From JAUWVG01 sp964633715 (GTDB taxonomy: Bacteria; Acidobacteriota; Aminicenantia; Aminicenantales; Aminicenantaceae), in the NCBI GenBank assembly GCA_964633715.1, contig CAZWHQ010000001.1:71108-135107 (forward strand): 64,000 nt of DNA, read 5' to 3'. The first letter of the stretch is position 1, and every line of letters begins with the position of its first letter. Of the stretch, positions 1 through 8,112 are shown in pieces. A program made the translations under genes and the position numbers. Under the pieces are notes generated by a model that had not been told where the DNA came from, searched no databases, and saw nothing but the letters and a program-made list of their open reading frames with translations.

Positions 1-1455
1 GTGCTCGTTTTGATCTACATGATCGGCTATATCGGCATCAATCTGTACACAATGGGTGTCGCTCTTAATGCCATGTTGGGTATCGATATTTTGGTGTCTG
101 CGGTTATTGTGGCTGCAGTCTGTGCCGTCTACGTCACAATTGGAGGCCAGACATCAGTGATTATGACCGATCTGGCCCAGGGAGTTATCCTTCTGATAGC
201 AGGTTTTGTGCTGTTTTTTCTTGGGCTGAATGTACTTGGAGGATGGGAGAATTTCTGGCAGGGACTTCCTCTGCTCAACCGGCTACCTTTTGCCCAGTTC
301 AACAAACCTCATGAATTTCATTTTGTGGGAATCTTCTGGCAGGACGGCATCTCCAATACTTTTGCCCTCTATATGATGAATCAGGGTTTTATTCTCCGTT
401 TCCTTTCGCTTAAAAGCGTTAAAGAAATAAAAAAAACATTTCTTTCATTGATCCTGGTGCTGATGCCACTTGCGGCCTTTGCTGTCTCCAATGCGGGTTG
501 GCTTGGGCGTTCAATGGTTACAGCCGGGCTGCTTCCTTCCAACGTAGATCCGAATCAGATTTTTGTACAGGTTGCTGGAAAAATCTGCCAACCGGGTCTC
601 TTTGGTTTTGTAATGGCAGCCCTCACGGCCGCACTGATGTCGACCATCGACACTCTGATCAATGCTGTCTCGGCTGTCGCCGTCAATGATGTCTACAAGC
701 CATATATAGTAAGAGGGGCATCGGATAGACATTATCTCCGCATAGCCCGGATTGTCTCGCTTTCGGCCGCTGGTTTTGGGATGATTCTTGTACCGGTTTT
801 TGCGTCTTTCCGTTCGATTTATGTGGCTCATGGAGCCTTTACGGCATCTATAACTCCTCCAATGGTCGTGACCATTGTGCTGGCGTCCTATTGGAAGAGA
901 TTTACGCCCAAGGCTGCCTTTTGGACTCTCTTGGGAGGTTCGATATTGGTTGGCCTTTCCCTTTTATGGCCCCTCCTCATAACTCCCTTCTCCCATGGTG
1001 TTGATCCTGCAGGAGGGTTTAAATACATGAGAGCCCTCTACGGAATTGCAGGGAGTTTGATTATCGGGATATGTGTCAGCCTTTTCAGCCGGGCGCGGCC
1101 ACTTAAAGATATTCAGGGTTTGGTTGTAGGGACACTTGATACGGCCAAGAGAAATTTTAAGGGAGGTGTCGTGAACGAAAAGGAAGGGAACAAAGTTATC
1201 GCAACCCCAGTCTCTTCCGATTTAGTCGAAGATTTAAGTGTTTCTTCTGCCTTAGCTGAGTCTCTTGCAGCCAAAATAGGGGATGTCATTTATGTGAGTG
1301 ATTCACGAGCCTGGCTGGGAGGGCTGCGCTCTGTGCACACAAAAATCGATTCCTTTCATGACAGAGAACCAGACCAGGTTTTTCTTTCTCCCGACGTTAT
1401 CAAGAGAGGAAATCTGAAACTCAACCGGAAAGTAAGGCTTGAAAAGATTATATAA
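1..1455 (+). CDS. Sodium:solute symporter (SSS family), 5' truncated by window edge
   Basis: This is the C-terminal part of an SSS-family Na+/solute symporter in the inner membrane. The frame is open from base 1, and the family normally has about 100 more N-terminal residues, so the true start lies outside the window. About ten hydrophobic helices are visible up to roughly residue 365. The helix near residue 200 carries the family-typical run AALTAALMSTIDTLINAVSA. A soluble tail of about 120 residues follows, more than a minimal symporter needs, and may be regulatory. The substrate cannot be read from sequence. The next gene starts 15 bases downstream and is a glycerophosphodiesterase lipoprotein, so co-transcription is likely. 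Confidence 0.85.
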   Translation: MLVLIYMIGYIGINLYTMGVALNAMLGIDILVSAVIVAAVCAVYVTIGGQTSVIMTDLAQGVILLIAGFVLFFLGLNVLGGWENFWQGLPLLNRLPFAQFNKPHEFHFVGIFWQDGISNTFALYMMNQGFILRFLSLKSVKEIKKTFLSLILVLMPLAAFAVSNAGWLGRSMVTAGLLPSNVDPNQIFVQVAGKICQPGLFGFVMAALTAALMSTIDTLINAVSAVAVNDVYKPYIVRGASDRHYLRIARIVSLSAAGFGMILVPVFASFRSIYVAHGAFTASITPPMVVTIVLASYWKRFTPKAAFWTLLGGSILVGLSLLWPLLITPFSHGVDPAGGFKYMRALYGIAGSLIIGICVSLFSRARPLKDIQGLVVGTLDTAKRNFKGGVVNEKEGNKVIATPVSSDLVEDLSVSSALAESLAAKIGDVIYVSDSRAWLGGLRSVHTKIDSFHDREPDQVFLSPDVIKRGNLKLNRKVRLEKII

Positions 1456-1470
1456 AAGGAGTAACCATTT

Positions 1471-2259
1471 ATGAAAATGCTAAAAGTAATGGTTTTTGGC
1501 CCCCTGTTCTTATCTGTCCTCCTCTTTGGCAGCTGCCGGAAAATGGGAGACCGGACTATTGTTATGGCTCACAGGGGAGTCTCTTCTCTGGCTCCGGAGA
1601 ATACCCTTGCTTCAGTTTTAAAAGCGATGGAGCTGGGTGCCGATTATAGTGAGATAGATGTCCAGTTGACCAAGGATGGAGAGGTTGTGCTTTTGCATGA
1701 TACCCGCTTGAAGAGAACGGCGGGCCAGGCCGGTGCTTTGAGTGAATACACTCTTGATGAGCTCAGGGCCTTTGAGGTGGGGAGTTGGTTCAGCCCTGAA
1801 TTTGATGGTGAACCGATTCCTACGCTAGCGGAGGTGATCCGATCAATCAAAGGAAAAATGCTGTTGAATATAGAAATTAAAGTTTCAAGGGAAGAGTCAG
1901 ATATTGCCAGCAAAGTTGTCGATATTATCCATTCTGAAGGAATAAGGAAAAAGTGTATAGTCACATCCTTTGGCCGTACGATCATTGAACAAGTCAAAGA
2001 ACTCGATCCGCGGATCAAAACGGGTTATATATTCAGCCAGAAGTATCCTCCAGATGTATTTGAAGGGAATTGGGAAGCCTTGAGCTGCAACTATAAAGTG
2101 GTCGATGCCAGCTTTGTCACCAAAGCAAAAGAGTTTAATAAAAAAATCTATGTGTGGACGGTCGATGATGAGCAGGAAATGAAAAGACTTATGGAACTGC
2201 GAGTTGACGGAATCATCACCAACCGGCCCCAAGATCTGATCGCTTTGATAAGTAAATGA
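1471..2259 (+). CDS. Glycerophosphodiester phosphodiesterase, lipoprotein
   Basis: Hydrolyses glycerophosphodiesters to glycerol-3-phosphate and an alcohol. The 262-residue protein begins with a lipoprotein signal peptide whose lipobox (LFGSC) puts the lipidated Cys at residue 22, so it should be anchored in the envelope. GDPD motifs are intact: HRG at 34-36 followed by PENT, EID at 61-63 (metal and catalytic acids), and the HD pair at 76-77. The C-terminal barrel strand with VWTVDDEQEM and DGIITNRP is also typical. Start ATG has an AAGGAG-like site upstream. It sits between the symporter and a secreted gamma-glutamyltransferase with short gaps, suggesting a nutrient-scavenging operon. Confidence 0.9.
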   Translation: MKMLKVMVFGPLFLSVLLFGSCRKMGDRTIVMAHRGVSSLAPENTLASVLKAMELGADYSEIDVQLTKDGEVVLLHDTRLKRTAGQAGALSEYTLDELRAFEVGSWFSPEFDGEPIPTLAEVIRSIKGKMLLNIEIKVSREESDIASKVVDIIHSEGIRKKCIVTSFGRTIIEQVKELDPRIKTGYIFSQKYPPDVFEGNWEALSCNYKVVDASFVTKAKEFNKKIYVWTVDDEQEMKRLMELRVDGIITNRPQDLIALISK

Positions 2260-2276
2260 AGAGGGGGACATAAACC

Positions 2277-3953
2277 ATGATTCAAAAAAAATATTTTGGA
2301 CTTTTTGCTGTACTTGTTTTAATGCTATTCTGCCAACCCAGTCCGGAAGGAGTCGTAGCTGATGCCACCGATTCACTTCCGGCAACCGGATTATCAGGGA
2401 TGGTGAGTTCCGCACATCCCATTGCAACACAAGCAGGTCTTGAAATTCTAAAGGCCGGAGGGAATGCATTTGATGCGGCCGTGGCGGTGGCGTCGACCCT
2501 CAATGTTGTCGAACCGGCTATGTCGGGTATTGGAGGTTATGGGACGATTCTCGTCTACGTGAAAAAGGAGGACAGGGTGAGATTTCTTGACTCCAGCGGA
2601 AAAATCCCCTCTGCGACTGTTTCCGACCTTTTTCGTTCCCCAACTCCTGACTATTTAAGGAATAGACGAGGGGCGAAGGCGGTTTCTACTCCGGGAAATG
2701 TCAATGCCTGGGAAGCGATGTCGAAAAGATACGGGAAATTGTCGTGGCCGAAGCTCTTCGAGCCGGCAATCCGAGCCGCTGAAGAGGGCTTTGAACTGGG
2801 TGAGGGGGGTGCGGGTACAATCCGTGGTTCCTTTCATTTATTTCCTGAATATGTTCAAAAATTCTATGGCAAGGAAGGACTTCCTTTGGGAGAAGGAGAC
2901 CTGTTGGTCCAACTGGATTTAGCGCACTCTTTGAGGCAGATTGCGGATGATGGAGCCCAGGCTGTCTATGGCGGGGCTATTGGTATAGCTATTGACGAGG
3001 CGATGAAAGAATCTGATGGATTTTTGTCACTTAGCGATCTTGAGGAAGACAAGGCCGAATGGTGGGAACCTATCCACATCAACTATCGAGGATATGAAGT
3101 GTACACAGCGTCTCCTCCTGCCACAGCCTTTCCATCTTTAATCAGGCTGGGGTTGATGAGTCAATTTGACAATCCCTCCCTAGGCCACAATACACAAGAG
3201 TATTTACATCGCTTTGCCGAAGTGACGAAACATGCCTTCTGGTGCCGGTTGGCCTATGCTGGAGATCCGGAAATTTATCCTCCTCCTCTGGATAGACTTC
3301 TTAGTGAGGAGTACTGGGAAAAAGAAGTGGCTAAGATTGACCTCAATACGGCAAAGCCATTTGTTCCCCCAGGTGTGTCTATCAAGCAGGGAGACAACAC
3401 CACTCATTTTGTTGTGGCTGACAGGTGGGGTAATATCGTTTCTGCGACCCAAACTCTCGGCAATGCATTTGGCAGCCGAATTATGCCCGAAGGAACGGGG
3501 ATCTGGCTGAACAATTCCCTTTACTACTGCACTTTTGAGCCTAAAGGGAATCCCATGGATGCCCATGCCGGGCACAGAAAGCTCTCGGGAGACTGCCCAA
3601 CGATTATTTTTAAGGGGGGAAAACCTTGGGTGGCTCTGGGTACTCCGGGAGGACATACGATCGGACAAACCGTTCCTCAAATGGTGATGAATCTGATCGA
3701 TTTTAAAATGAATATTCAACAAGCCCTTGCCGCACCTCGCATAAGTTTTGCCGAGCCCGACCGCCTCCTTGTCGAGATTGGAGTTTCTGAATCGGTGCGT
3801 GATGCGCTGTCTTTACAGGGGCATATTGTCCGGAAATCTGGGGGATTGGGGAACGCTCACGCTATAGCCATACTTTATGATGCGAAGGGACGGCCAAAAT
3901 CATTTGAGGGGGCGTCCGATCCACGCGGTATGGGAAAAGCCAAAGGCTATTGA
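2277..3953 (+). CDS. ggt: Gamma-glutamyltransferase, lipoprotein
   Basis: Gamma-glutamyltranspeptidase (Ntn hydrolase) that cleaves or transfers the gamma-glutamyl group of glutathione-like compounds. At 558 residues it is the usual precursor length. A hydrophobic leader ends in a probable lipobox with Cys at residue 19. The autoprocessing site is visible as DNTTHF: the Thr at residue 375 would become the N-terminal nucleophile of the small subunit. The substrate-binding stretch near 470 (LGTPGGHTIGQTVPQ) and the N-terminal AAVAVASTLNVVEP segment are conserved. A GGGGGAC Shine-Dalgarno-like site precedes the ATG, 17 bases after the preceding stop. Transcription probably ends at the hairpin at 4008-4038. 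Confidence 0.93.
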   Translation: MIQKKYFGLFAVLVLMLFCQPSPEGVVADATDSLPATGLSGMVSSAHPIATQAGLEILKAGGNAFDAAVAVASTLNVVEPAMSGIGGYGTILVYVKKEDRVRFLDSSGKIPSATVSDLFRSPTPDYLRNRRGAKAVSTPGNVNAWEAMSKRYGKLSWPKLFEPAIRAAEEGFELGEGGAGTIRGSFHLFPEYVQKFYGKEGLPLGEGDLLVQLDLAHSLRQIADDGAQAVYGGAIGIAIDEAMKESDGFLSLSDLEEDKAEWWEPIHINYRGYEVYTASPPATAFPSLIRLGLMSQFDNPSLGHNTQEYLHRFAEVTKHAFWCRLAYAGDPEIYPPPLDRLLSEEYWEKEVAKIDLNTAKPFVPPGVSIKQGDNTTHFVVADRWGNIVSATQTLGNAFGSRIMPEGTGIWLNNSLYYCTFEPKGNPMDAHAGHRKLSGDCPTIIFKGGKPWVALGTPGGHTIGQTVPQMVMNLIDFKMNIQQALAAPRISFAEPDRLLVEIGVSESVRDALSLQGHIVRKSGGLGNAHAIAILYDAKGRPKSFEGASDPRGMGKAKGY

Positions 3954-4007
3954 ACGTCTGGAGTATTTCACTATAAACCTATTTTTTTGGGATGAAGATG
4001 GATTTTC

Positions 4008-4038
4008 AAGTTTCGAAATGTTCCCATGAAACTTTTTT
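4008..4038 (+). terminator. Rho-independent terminator after ggt
   Basis: AAGTTTC (4008-4014) pairs with GAAACTT (4028-4034) around a 13-base loop and runs into a T tract. It lies 55 bases past the ggt stop and immediately before a promoter for the next gene. Confidence 0.65.
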
Positions 4039-4048
4039 CTGTTATAAT
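4039..4048 (+). promoter_or_regulatory. Extended -10 promoter
   Basis: The sequence CTGTTATAAT contains a TGN extension and a consensus TATAAT at 4043-4048, giving a likely transcription start near 4055 and a leader of about 70 bases before the ATG at 4123. The -35 region is poor and overlaps the ggt terminator hairpin. Confidence 0.55.
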
Positions 4049-4122
4049 GCGTATGTTTAAATGAAAGATACGAGGAGAAGTTTATTTTTCCAATGGACAA
4101 CTCAAACAATAAGGAGAAGACA

Positions 4123-4521
4123 ATGAAAAAATTCAACGTGATTTCTGCGCTTGCCGTATTTGTTTTGGTAGCGACCACGGGTTTGATGTTTGCTCAAAGT
4201 ATGGATTTGAGTGGAACCTGGGTGGGGGAGACAGAGGTTCCCAATGCCATTGAACCGGATCAGATGACTTTAGTGATCACAAAGGAAAGTGGGGAGTATT
4301 CTGCGAAGATATCAGATTCTATGGGGATGCTTGCCAACACCGAGTGCGAGGACATTGAATTTGTTGAGAACAAACTCACATTCAATTGCGAAGTCGACAC
4401 AGGGGAAGAATTCTTAACGGTCTATATTATTCTAAAGGTCGAAGACAGTACGATGACCGGATTCTGGGAGACCGAAGAGGGTGAAACAGGTCCGGTGGAA
4501 CTGACAAAAAAACTATCCTAA
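4123..4521 (+). CDS. Small secreted protein, lipocalin-like beta protein
   Basis: A 132-residue exported protein of unknown function. The start at 4123 is chosen over an in-frame ATG at 4093 because AAGGAG lies just upstream and the product then begins with a clean signal peptide (about 24 residues ending near LMFAQ). The mature part is acidic and rich in alternating beta strands. It opens with DLSGTWVGET and ends with FWETEEGETGPVELTKKL, which resembles small secreted proteins annotated as lipocalin-like or 'extracellular stress' beta barrels in Acidobacteriota-type genomes. It has a pair of Cys (in NTECED and FNCEV) that could form a disulfide. It appears to be a single-gene unit with its own promoter. 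Confidence 0.75.
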   Translation: MKKFNVISALAVFVLVATTGLMFAQSMDLSGTWVGETEVPNAIEPDQMTLVITKESGEYSAKISDSMGMLANTECEDIEFVENKLTFNCEVDTGEEFLTVYIILKVEDSTMTGFWETEEGETGPVELTKKLS

Positions 4522-4560
4522 TGAATTAACCTTTAATAATAATTCCCCTAATTTTCTAAC

Positions 4561-4611
4561 CTCCACTATTTAAAGATGGACTTGGAGTGGAGTTGGCTCC
4601 CCCCTCTTTTT
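4561..4611 (+). terminator. Possible terminator with two alternative hairpins
   Basis: CTCCACT (4561-4567) can pair with AGTGGAG (4586-4592). The last bases of that arm can instead pair as GGAG-TTGG-CTCC (4589-4600), directly before a pyrimidine run ending in TTTTT. The two folds exclude each other. The position 40 bases after a stop fits termination, but the stems are short. Confidence 0.4.
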
Positions 4612-4678
4612 ATCATCACAAAATTGAGCATTATCTAGACAAATCCAGAGAGATTGAATAATAATAGCTGTAAAGAAT

Positions 4679-6025
4679 ATGAGCAGCATTGAAGAGAGGA
4701 TTGTTCAAGAAAATGCTGAAAAGCTTATCAGTGGAGTCCTCTCCCCCTGGAAAGTAGAGGAGGAAATCGCCACAAGTACGGAGATTGATCCCCCTCAACA
4801 GTTTCGTTTGGCCGCTCTAGCCAGGCGGGGATTTCTTGAAACTGCCACTGGAGAAAAATTCCAGTCTATCTGTGTTTCTGAAAAGCCGTATAAAATTCAA
4901 TACTTCTGCGACACAGAGAATCTTGGTTATGAACTCGATGCGCAGGACAGCCGTTTAAATTGTCTGTTCTGTTCTGGAGAACTCCGATCTTTGAACAGGT
5001 ATTCTCCTTTGGTCGCCAATTATATCGGCGGGAGTGAAACCTATTATTCCTATGCGGGTCGGATCAATGCAGTCGGTGATGTCGAAAAGGAATTTTTTAA
5101 TCTTCTTGTTTATGGCACGGGACTTGGTCCGATTGGAGTCACCCGCGGCAGTTATCTGATCAATAAGTTCGGTGGAGCTCGAGTGAATGTCTCAGAGTCT
5201 GGCCGTGCTGTCCGCTCCTTGGCTTTCCTTTTTCCAACAGAGGACCTTCGAAAAGCGGCCATTCAAAAAATTGAGGATATCTGGCCGTCGTTGAGGAAGG
5301 AGATGGAAGAGAACATGGGGGAGTTCCGCGGTCGAGCTTTGTCTGTTGAGTTTTGTCCGGCCGAGTGGAAAGGCCGCTTTATCCTGTATGTTGAATTTGC
5401 CGTTGATTTCGGAAATTTCCGGGGTCATGGCGATACAAGCCGGGCCGTCGGATTTGCCAAGAGGAAAATTGAAGAATTTTTAAAAGAAAACAAAGTCAAC
5501 TTTCAATTAAGTATAATCGCTCAGGGTTATGATGGAGATCTCAAACCCAGCCCTAGAAACAAGAGGGGCCGTTATGCCAGAGCCGATGTGCATATCCCTG
5601 TTGAAGAGTTTGAAAAGGTCTTTGAAATGAATGTGGAAAAGTTTGTGACTTCAGTGGAGTTGGACAGAATTGGTGCACAAAAACTTGGCTGTCAATTCTA
5701 TTCTGGAATGGGGGGAGAGATCATCCCCGCAGTCTATAAAGCCACTAAAGTAAATCCGCAGAGCAGCCTGGTTTCATCATTCCAAAATATTTTTGTGGGA
5801 ATCGATAGAGGAGATTTGGTTTACAGTGTAGAACTGCCGAATATAGAGGTGGGCGTGGGCTCCAACCGTGAGGGTCTTATTCCTCCGAGTGGTCGGGAAG
5901 CTCTTCGAATTATGAATGTCCATTCTGCTAAGGATTTTGCAGCCGCTTTAGCAGCACAGGTGCTAGCAGGAGAGTTTAATCTGGCTCTTGAAATATCGCG
6001 AGAAAAACTCTACAGCCAAGGGTGA
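4679..6025 (+). CDS. HMG-CoA-reductase-like protein with eroded active site
   Basis: 448 residues with no signal peptide. The C-terminal third follows the class I HMG-CoA reductase pattern: GDLVYSVELPNIEVG (378-392), then a REALRIMNVHSAKDFAAALA run (406-425) and VLAGEFNL (428-435). YARADVHIP (299-307) and LARRGFLETATG (47-58) also match family segments. Key residues differ. The Glu of the TTEG motif may survive as Glu173. The catalytic Lys of DKKP corresponds to Leu288 (DLKP), the Asp of GQDA to Asn359, and the C-terminal His to Gln447. The DAMGMN cofactor loop is not recognisable. An extra segment at 61-135 contains four Cys (65, 77, 95, 98; the last two CLFC), which might bind metal. The function is probably not mevalonate synthesis. 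The family assignment comes from reading motifs by eye. Confidence 0.55.
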   Translation: MSSIEERIVQENAEKLISGVLSPWKVEEEIATSTEIDPPQQFRLAALARRGFLETATGEKFQSICVSEKPYKIQYFCDTENLGYELDAQDSRLNCLFCSGELRSLNRYSPLVANYIGGSETYYSYAGRINAVGDVEKEFFNLLVYGTGLGPIGVTRGSYLINKFGGARVNVSESGRAVRSLAFLFPTEDLRKAAIQKIEDIWPSLRKEMEENMGEFRGRALSVEFCPAEWKGRFILYVEFAVDFGNFRGHGDTSRAVGFAKRKIEEFLKENKVNFQLSIIAQGYDGDLKPSPRNKRGRYARADVHIPVEEFEKVFEMNVEKFVTSVELDRIGAQKLGCQFYSGMGGEIIPAVYKATKVNPQSSLVSSFQNIFVGIDRGDLVYSVELPNIEVGVGSNREGLIPPSGREALRIMNVHSAKDFAAALAAQVLAGEFNLALEISREKLYSQG

Positions 6026-6057
6026 AGTTTTTAAATGAAAACTCCTCAGGTGAAAAG

Positions 6058-7248
6058 ATGAAAAACATCAACAAGATTTTATCTATTTTCCTTTTTATTG
6101 TGCTTATCTCATGCCGCAGTGATTTTCCCACAGTAAAACCGGAAAGGGTGGGCATGTCCTCCACACATCTGGCTTTGCTCGATACCATCATTTATGACGC
6201 AGTGAAGAACAAGGATTTTCCAGGAGCGGATATTTTGGTGGCCAGACAGGGGAAAATCGTTTTCAGAAAAGTCTATGGTCTCTGCCAGTGGATTCCGGAA
6301 GAGAAGCCCATGAAAAAATCCATGATATTTGATCTGGCGTCCATCACCAAACCAGTGGCGACGGCAACCTCGATTATGATGCTTGTTGAAAGAGGAAAGA
6401 TACGATTGTGGGACAAAGTGAAGGACTATATCCCGGAATTTTCCGCCTATGTCGATGAGGAAGATAAGGAGTACGAAGATGCCCGTCTCTGGCATTTATT
6501 GACTCATACTTCGGGACTTCCTCCCTACTGTGATGCCCAGGAGGTCGAGGATAAGTATGGAGCGCCGTGTCCTGTAGAAATACTTGTCGATCACATAGGG
6601 CAGTTAAAAAAAACGAATGCTCCAGGAATGGAGTTTCATTACAGCTGTTTGGGTTTTATCTCCTTGGCACGAATTGTTCAAATTGTATCAGGAAAATCGA
6701 TTGCGGAATTTGCGAAGGAGAATATCTTTGATCCTCTGGGCATGACACATACGTTTTATGTCCCCCCCAAAGAGTTCCATTCGCTCTGTGTTCCCACAGA
6801 AGTTATCGACGGAAAGCCTCTTGTAGGCATCGTGCATGATCCTCTAGCCAGGCTTCAGGGGGGAATCTCGGGAAATGCAGGACTTTTTTCAACGGCGGAT
6901 GACTTGGCCGTATTTGCCCAGATGCTGCTTGATGGAGGACAATTCGGGACAAAAAAAATCTTGAGTCCATTAACTGTTGCGAGGATGATATCGATTTTTC
7001 CTGAGGTTGTCTTTGCCGGCCGTGGTTTGGGATGGGATTTGAATTCATCCTATTCCACCAATGGCGGAGACATTTTTGGAGAGATGTCTTTTGGACATAC
7101 TGGATACACAGGCACATCTATATGGATTGATCCAGACACCCAGACATTTGTCATTTTTCTCACGAACCGAGTTCATCCCGATGATTCCGGAGCAATCGTC
7201 TCACTCAGAAGCCGAGTGGCAAATGTAGTGGCCAGTTCCATACGGTGA
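6058..7248 (+). CDS. Class C beta-lactamase-family serine hydrolase, lipoprotein
   Basis: A periplasmic or outer-membrane-anchored serine hydrolase of the class C beta-lactamase / penicillin-binding-protein-like / EstB family. The start at 6058 is preferred over the upstream GTG (6022) because it follows an AGGTGA site and gives a lipoprotein signal with lipobox LISC (Cys19). The three active-site motifs are readable: SITK at 95-98, YSC at 195-197 (in place of YxN), and HTG at 347-349. The changed second motif fits esterase/peptidase members better than true beta-lactamases, so resistance should not be assumed. It lies directly upstream of a Crp/Fnr regulator (one base between stop and ATG). 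Confidence 0.85.
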   Translation: MKNINKILSIFLFIVLISCRSDFPTVKPERVGMSSTHLALLDTIIYDAVKNKDFPGADILVARQGKIVFRKVYGLCQWIPEEKPMKKSMIFDLASITKPVATATSIMMLVERGKIRLWDKVKDYIPEFSAYVDEEDKEYEDARLWHLLTHTSGLPPYCDAQEVEDKYGAPCPVEILVDHIGQLKKTNAPGMEFHYSCLGFISLARIVQIVSGKSIAEFAKENIFDPLGMTHTFYVPPKEFHSLCVPTEVIDGKPLVGIVHDPLARLQGGISGNAGLFSTADDLAVFAQMLLDGGQFGTKKILSPLTVARMISIFPEVVFAGRGLGWDLNSSYSTNGGDIFGEMSFGHTGYTGTSIWIDPDTQTFVIFLTNRVHPDDSGAIVSLRSRVANVVASSIR

Positions 7249-7249
7249 C

Positions 7250-7867
7250 ATGAAAGATCTCCTGACAGATATAAAAAATCTCGGGCATATCCAGCTTTTT
7301 GAAAAAGAGGAATTTTTATTCAATTCGGGAGATGACACAATTGGATTTTTTCATGTTCAAGCTGGAGAGATCCGGATTTTTAGGATGGATGAGCAGGGCA
7401 GGGAAGTCGAAGTTGTCCGTCTCAATCCCGGAGACTTTTTTGGAGAGGCCGTAGTTTTTGTTTCGGATAAATTCCCCGCGTTTGCGCAAGCGGTTAAAAA
7501 TTCTAAAGTTCTTTTTTTTCCGAAAAAAAACATCTTCCAACAGATAGACAGGGAACCTAAAATAGCCAGATTTTTCATCTCTCTTCTAGCTCAAAAATGT
7601 TTGGTTCTCAATAAAAGAATTGAAACCCTTGAATTAAAGACAGTCCGGCAGCGTCTGGTCCAGTTTATCCTGGAGCAATGTCAGGAGCAGAAGTCTGAAT
7701 TGATTGTCCTCAAAATGAAAAAAGTCGAATTGGCCAGATTAATTGGTACAATTTCAGAAACATTATCCCGCAATATCAAACAGATGCAGGAGGATAAACT
7801 TATCGAAGTTCAAGGTCGAAATATACGAGTGAAAGATTCAGTGAAGCTCAAACAAGAACTTTTTTAA
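7250..7867 (+). CDS. Crp/Fnr-family transcriptional regulator
   Basis: 205 residues. The N-terminal half is a cyclic-nucleotide-binding-type beta roll (for example LNPGDFFGEAVVF near 58-70), followed by a long dimerisation helix and a C-terminal winged helix-turn-helix. The recognition helix reads ISETLSRNIKQM. Its E170-x2-S173-R174 pattern is the FNR-type signature that reads TTGA half-sites rather than the CRP signature. There is no N-terminal Cys cluster, so it is not an Fe-S oxygen sensor like FNR. A haem- or ligand-sensing HcpR/Dnr-like role is possible. A matching palindrome lies at 8030-8043 in front of the downstream ferredoxin gene. The ATG begins one base after the previous stop, so it is co-transcribed with the hydrolase. 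Confidence 0.85.
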   Translation: MKDLLTDIKNLGHIQLFEKEEFLFNSGDDTIGFFHVQAGEIRIFRMDEQGREVEVVRLNPGDFFGEAVVFVSDKFPAFAQAVKNSKVLFFPKKNIFQQIDREPKIARFFISLLAQKCLVLNKRIETLELKTVRQRLVQFILEQCQEQKSELIVLKMKKVELARLIGTISETLSRNIKQMQEDKLIEVQGRNIRVKDSVKLKQELF

Positions 7868-7879
7868 TATCACTTCAAC

Positions 7880-7969
7880 AGAATCGGACACCGTGACCCT
7901 CACGGGTGTTCTGCCTCCACCGCATTAAAAATGCGCGTAGAGACAGAGACGTGACATCCATCCGACTCT
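7880..7969. ncRNA. Possible structured RNA, family unknown
   Basis: In a non-coding gap, three nested or adjacent stems can be drawn. The closing stem is AGAATCGGA (7880-7888) with TCCGACTCT (7961-7969), one mismatch. A hairpin is formed by CACCGTG (7889-7895) with CACGGGTG (7901-7908), one bulge. Another is CGCATT (7921-7926) with AATGCG (7930-7935). A fourth option is CAGAG/CTCTG within the 3' part. The multi-branch shape resembles a riboswitch or small RNA, but I do not recognise the sequence. The likely promoter of the next gene lies downstream of it, so it would not be in that gene's leader. Confidence 0.3.
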
Positions 7970-8029
7970 GGTAAATAATAATTTAAGACCTGAGATAGAT
8001 TCCATCCTAATAAAAAAAAGAGAATATAT

Positions 8030-8043
8030 TTGACTTAAGTCAA
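8030..8043. promoter_or_regulatory. Crp/Fnr-type operator palindrome
   Basis: TTGACTTAAGTCAA is a perfect 14-base palindrome of the TTGAC-N4-GTCAA type bound by Fnr-like regulators such as HcpR or Dnr. It is centred about 41.5 bases upstream of the start expected from the -10 element at 8066-8071, the classical activation position. Confidence 0.65.
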
Positions 8044-8065
8044 GGAATCTTAGTGTGGGATATTT

Positions 8066-8071
8066 TATTCT
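8066..8071 (+). promoter_or_regulatory. -10 element of the ferredoxin promoter
   Basis: TATTCT, with no good -35 element of its own. The Fnr-type palindrome occupies the place of a -35, as expected for an activator-dependent promoter. The predicted start is near 8078 and the gene starts at 8113. Confidence 0.4.
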
Positions 8072-8112
8072 ATTGAGGCAGTGAAGATAATTGACTCAAG
8101 GAGAAGATAAAG

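Noticed and set aside
6058..7248. Beta-lactamase resistance gene
   Set aside because: The second motif is YSC rather than YxN and the context is not mobile, which better fits an esterase or peptidase of the same fold.
8030..8043. Palindrome as half of a rho-independent terminator
   Set aside because: It has no loop and no T tract, while its sequence fits an Fnr-type operator exactly.
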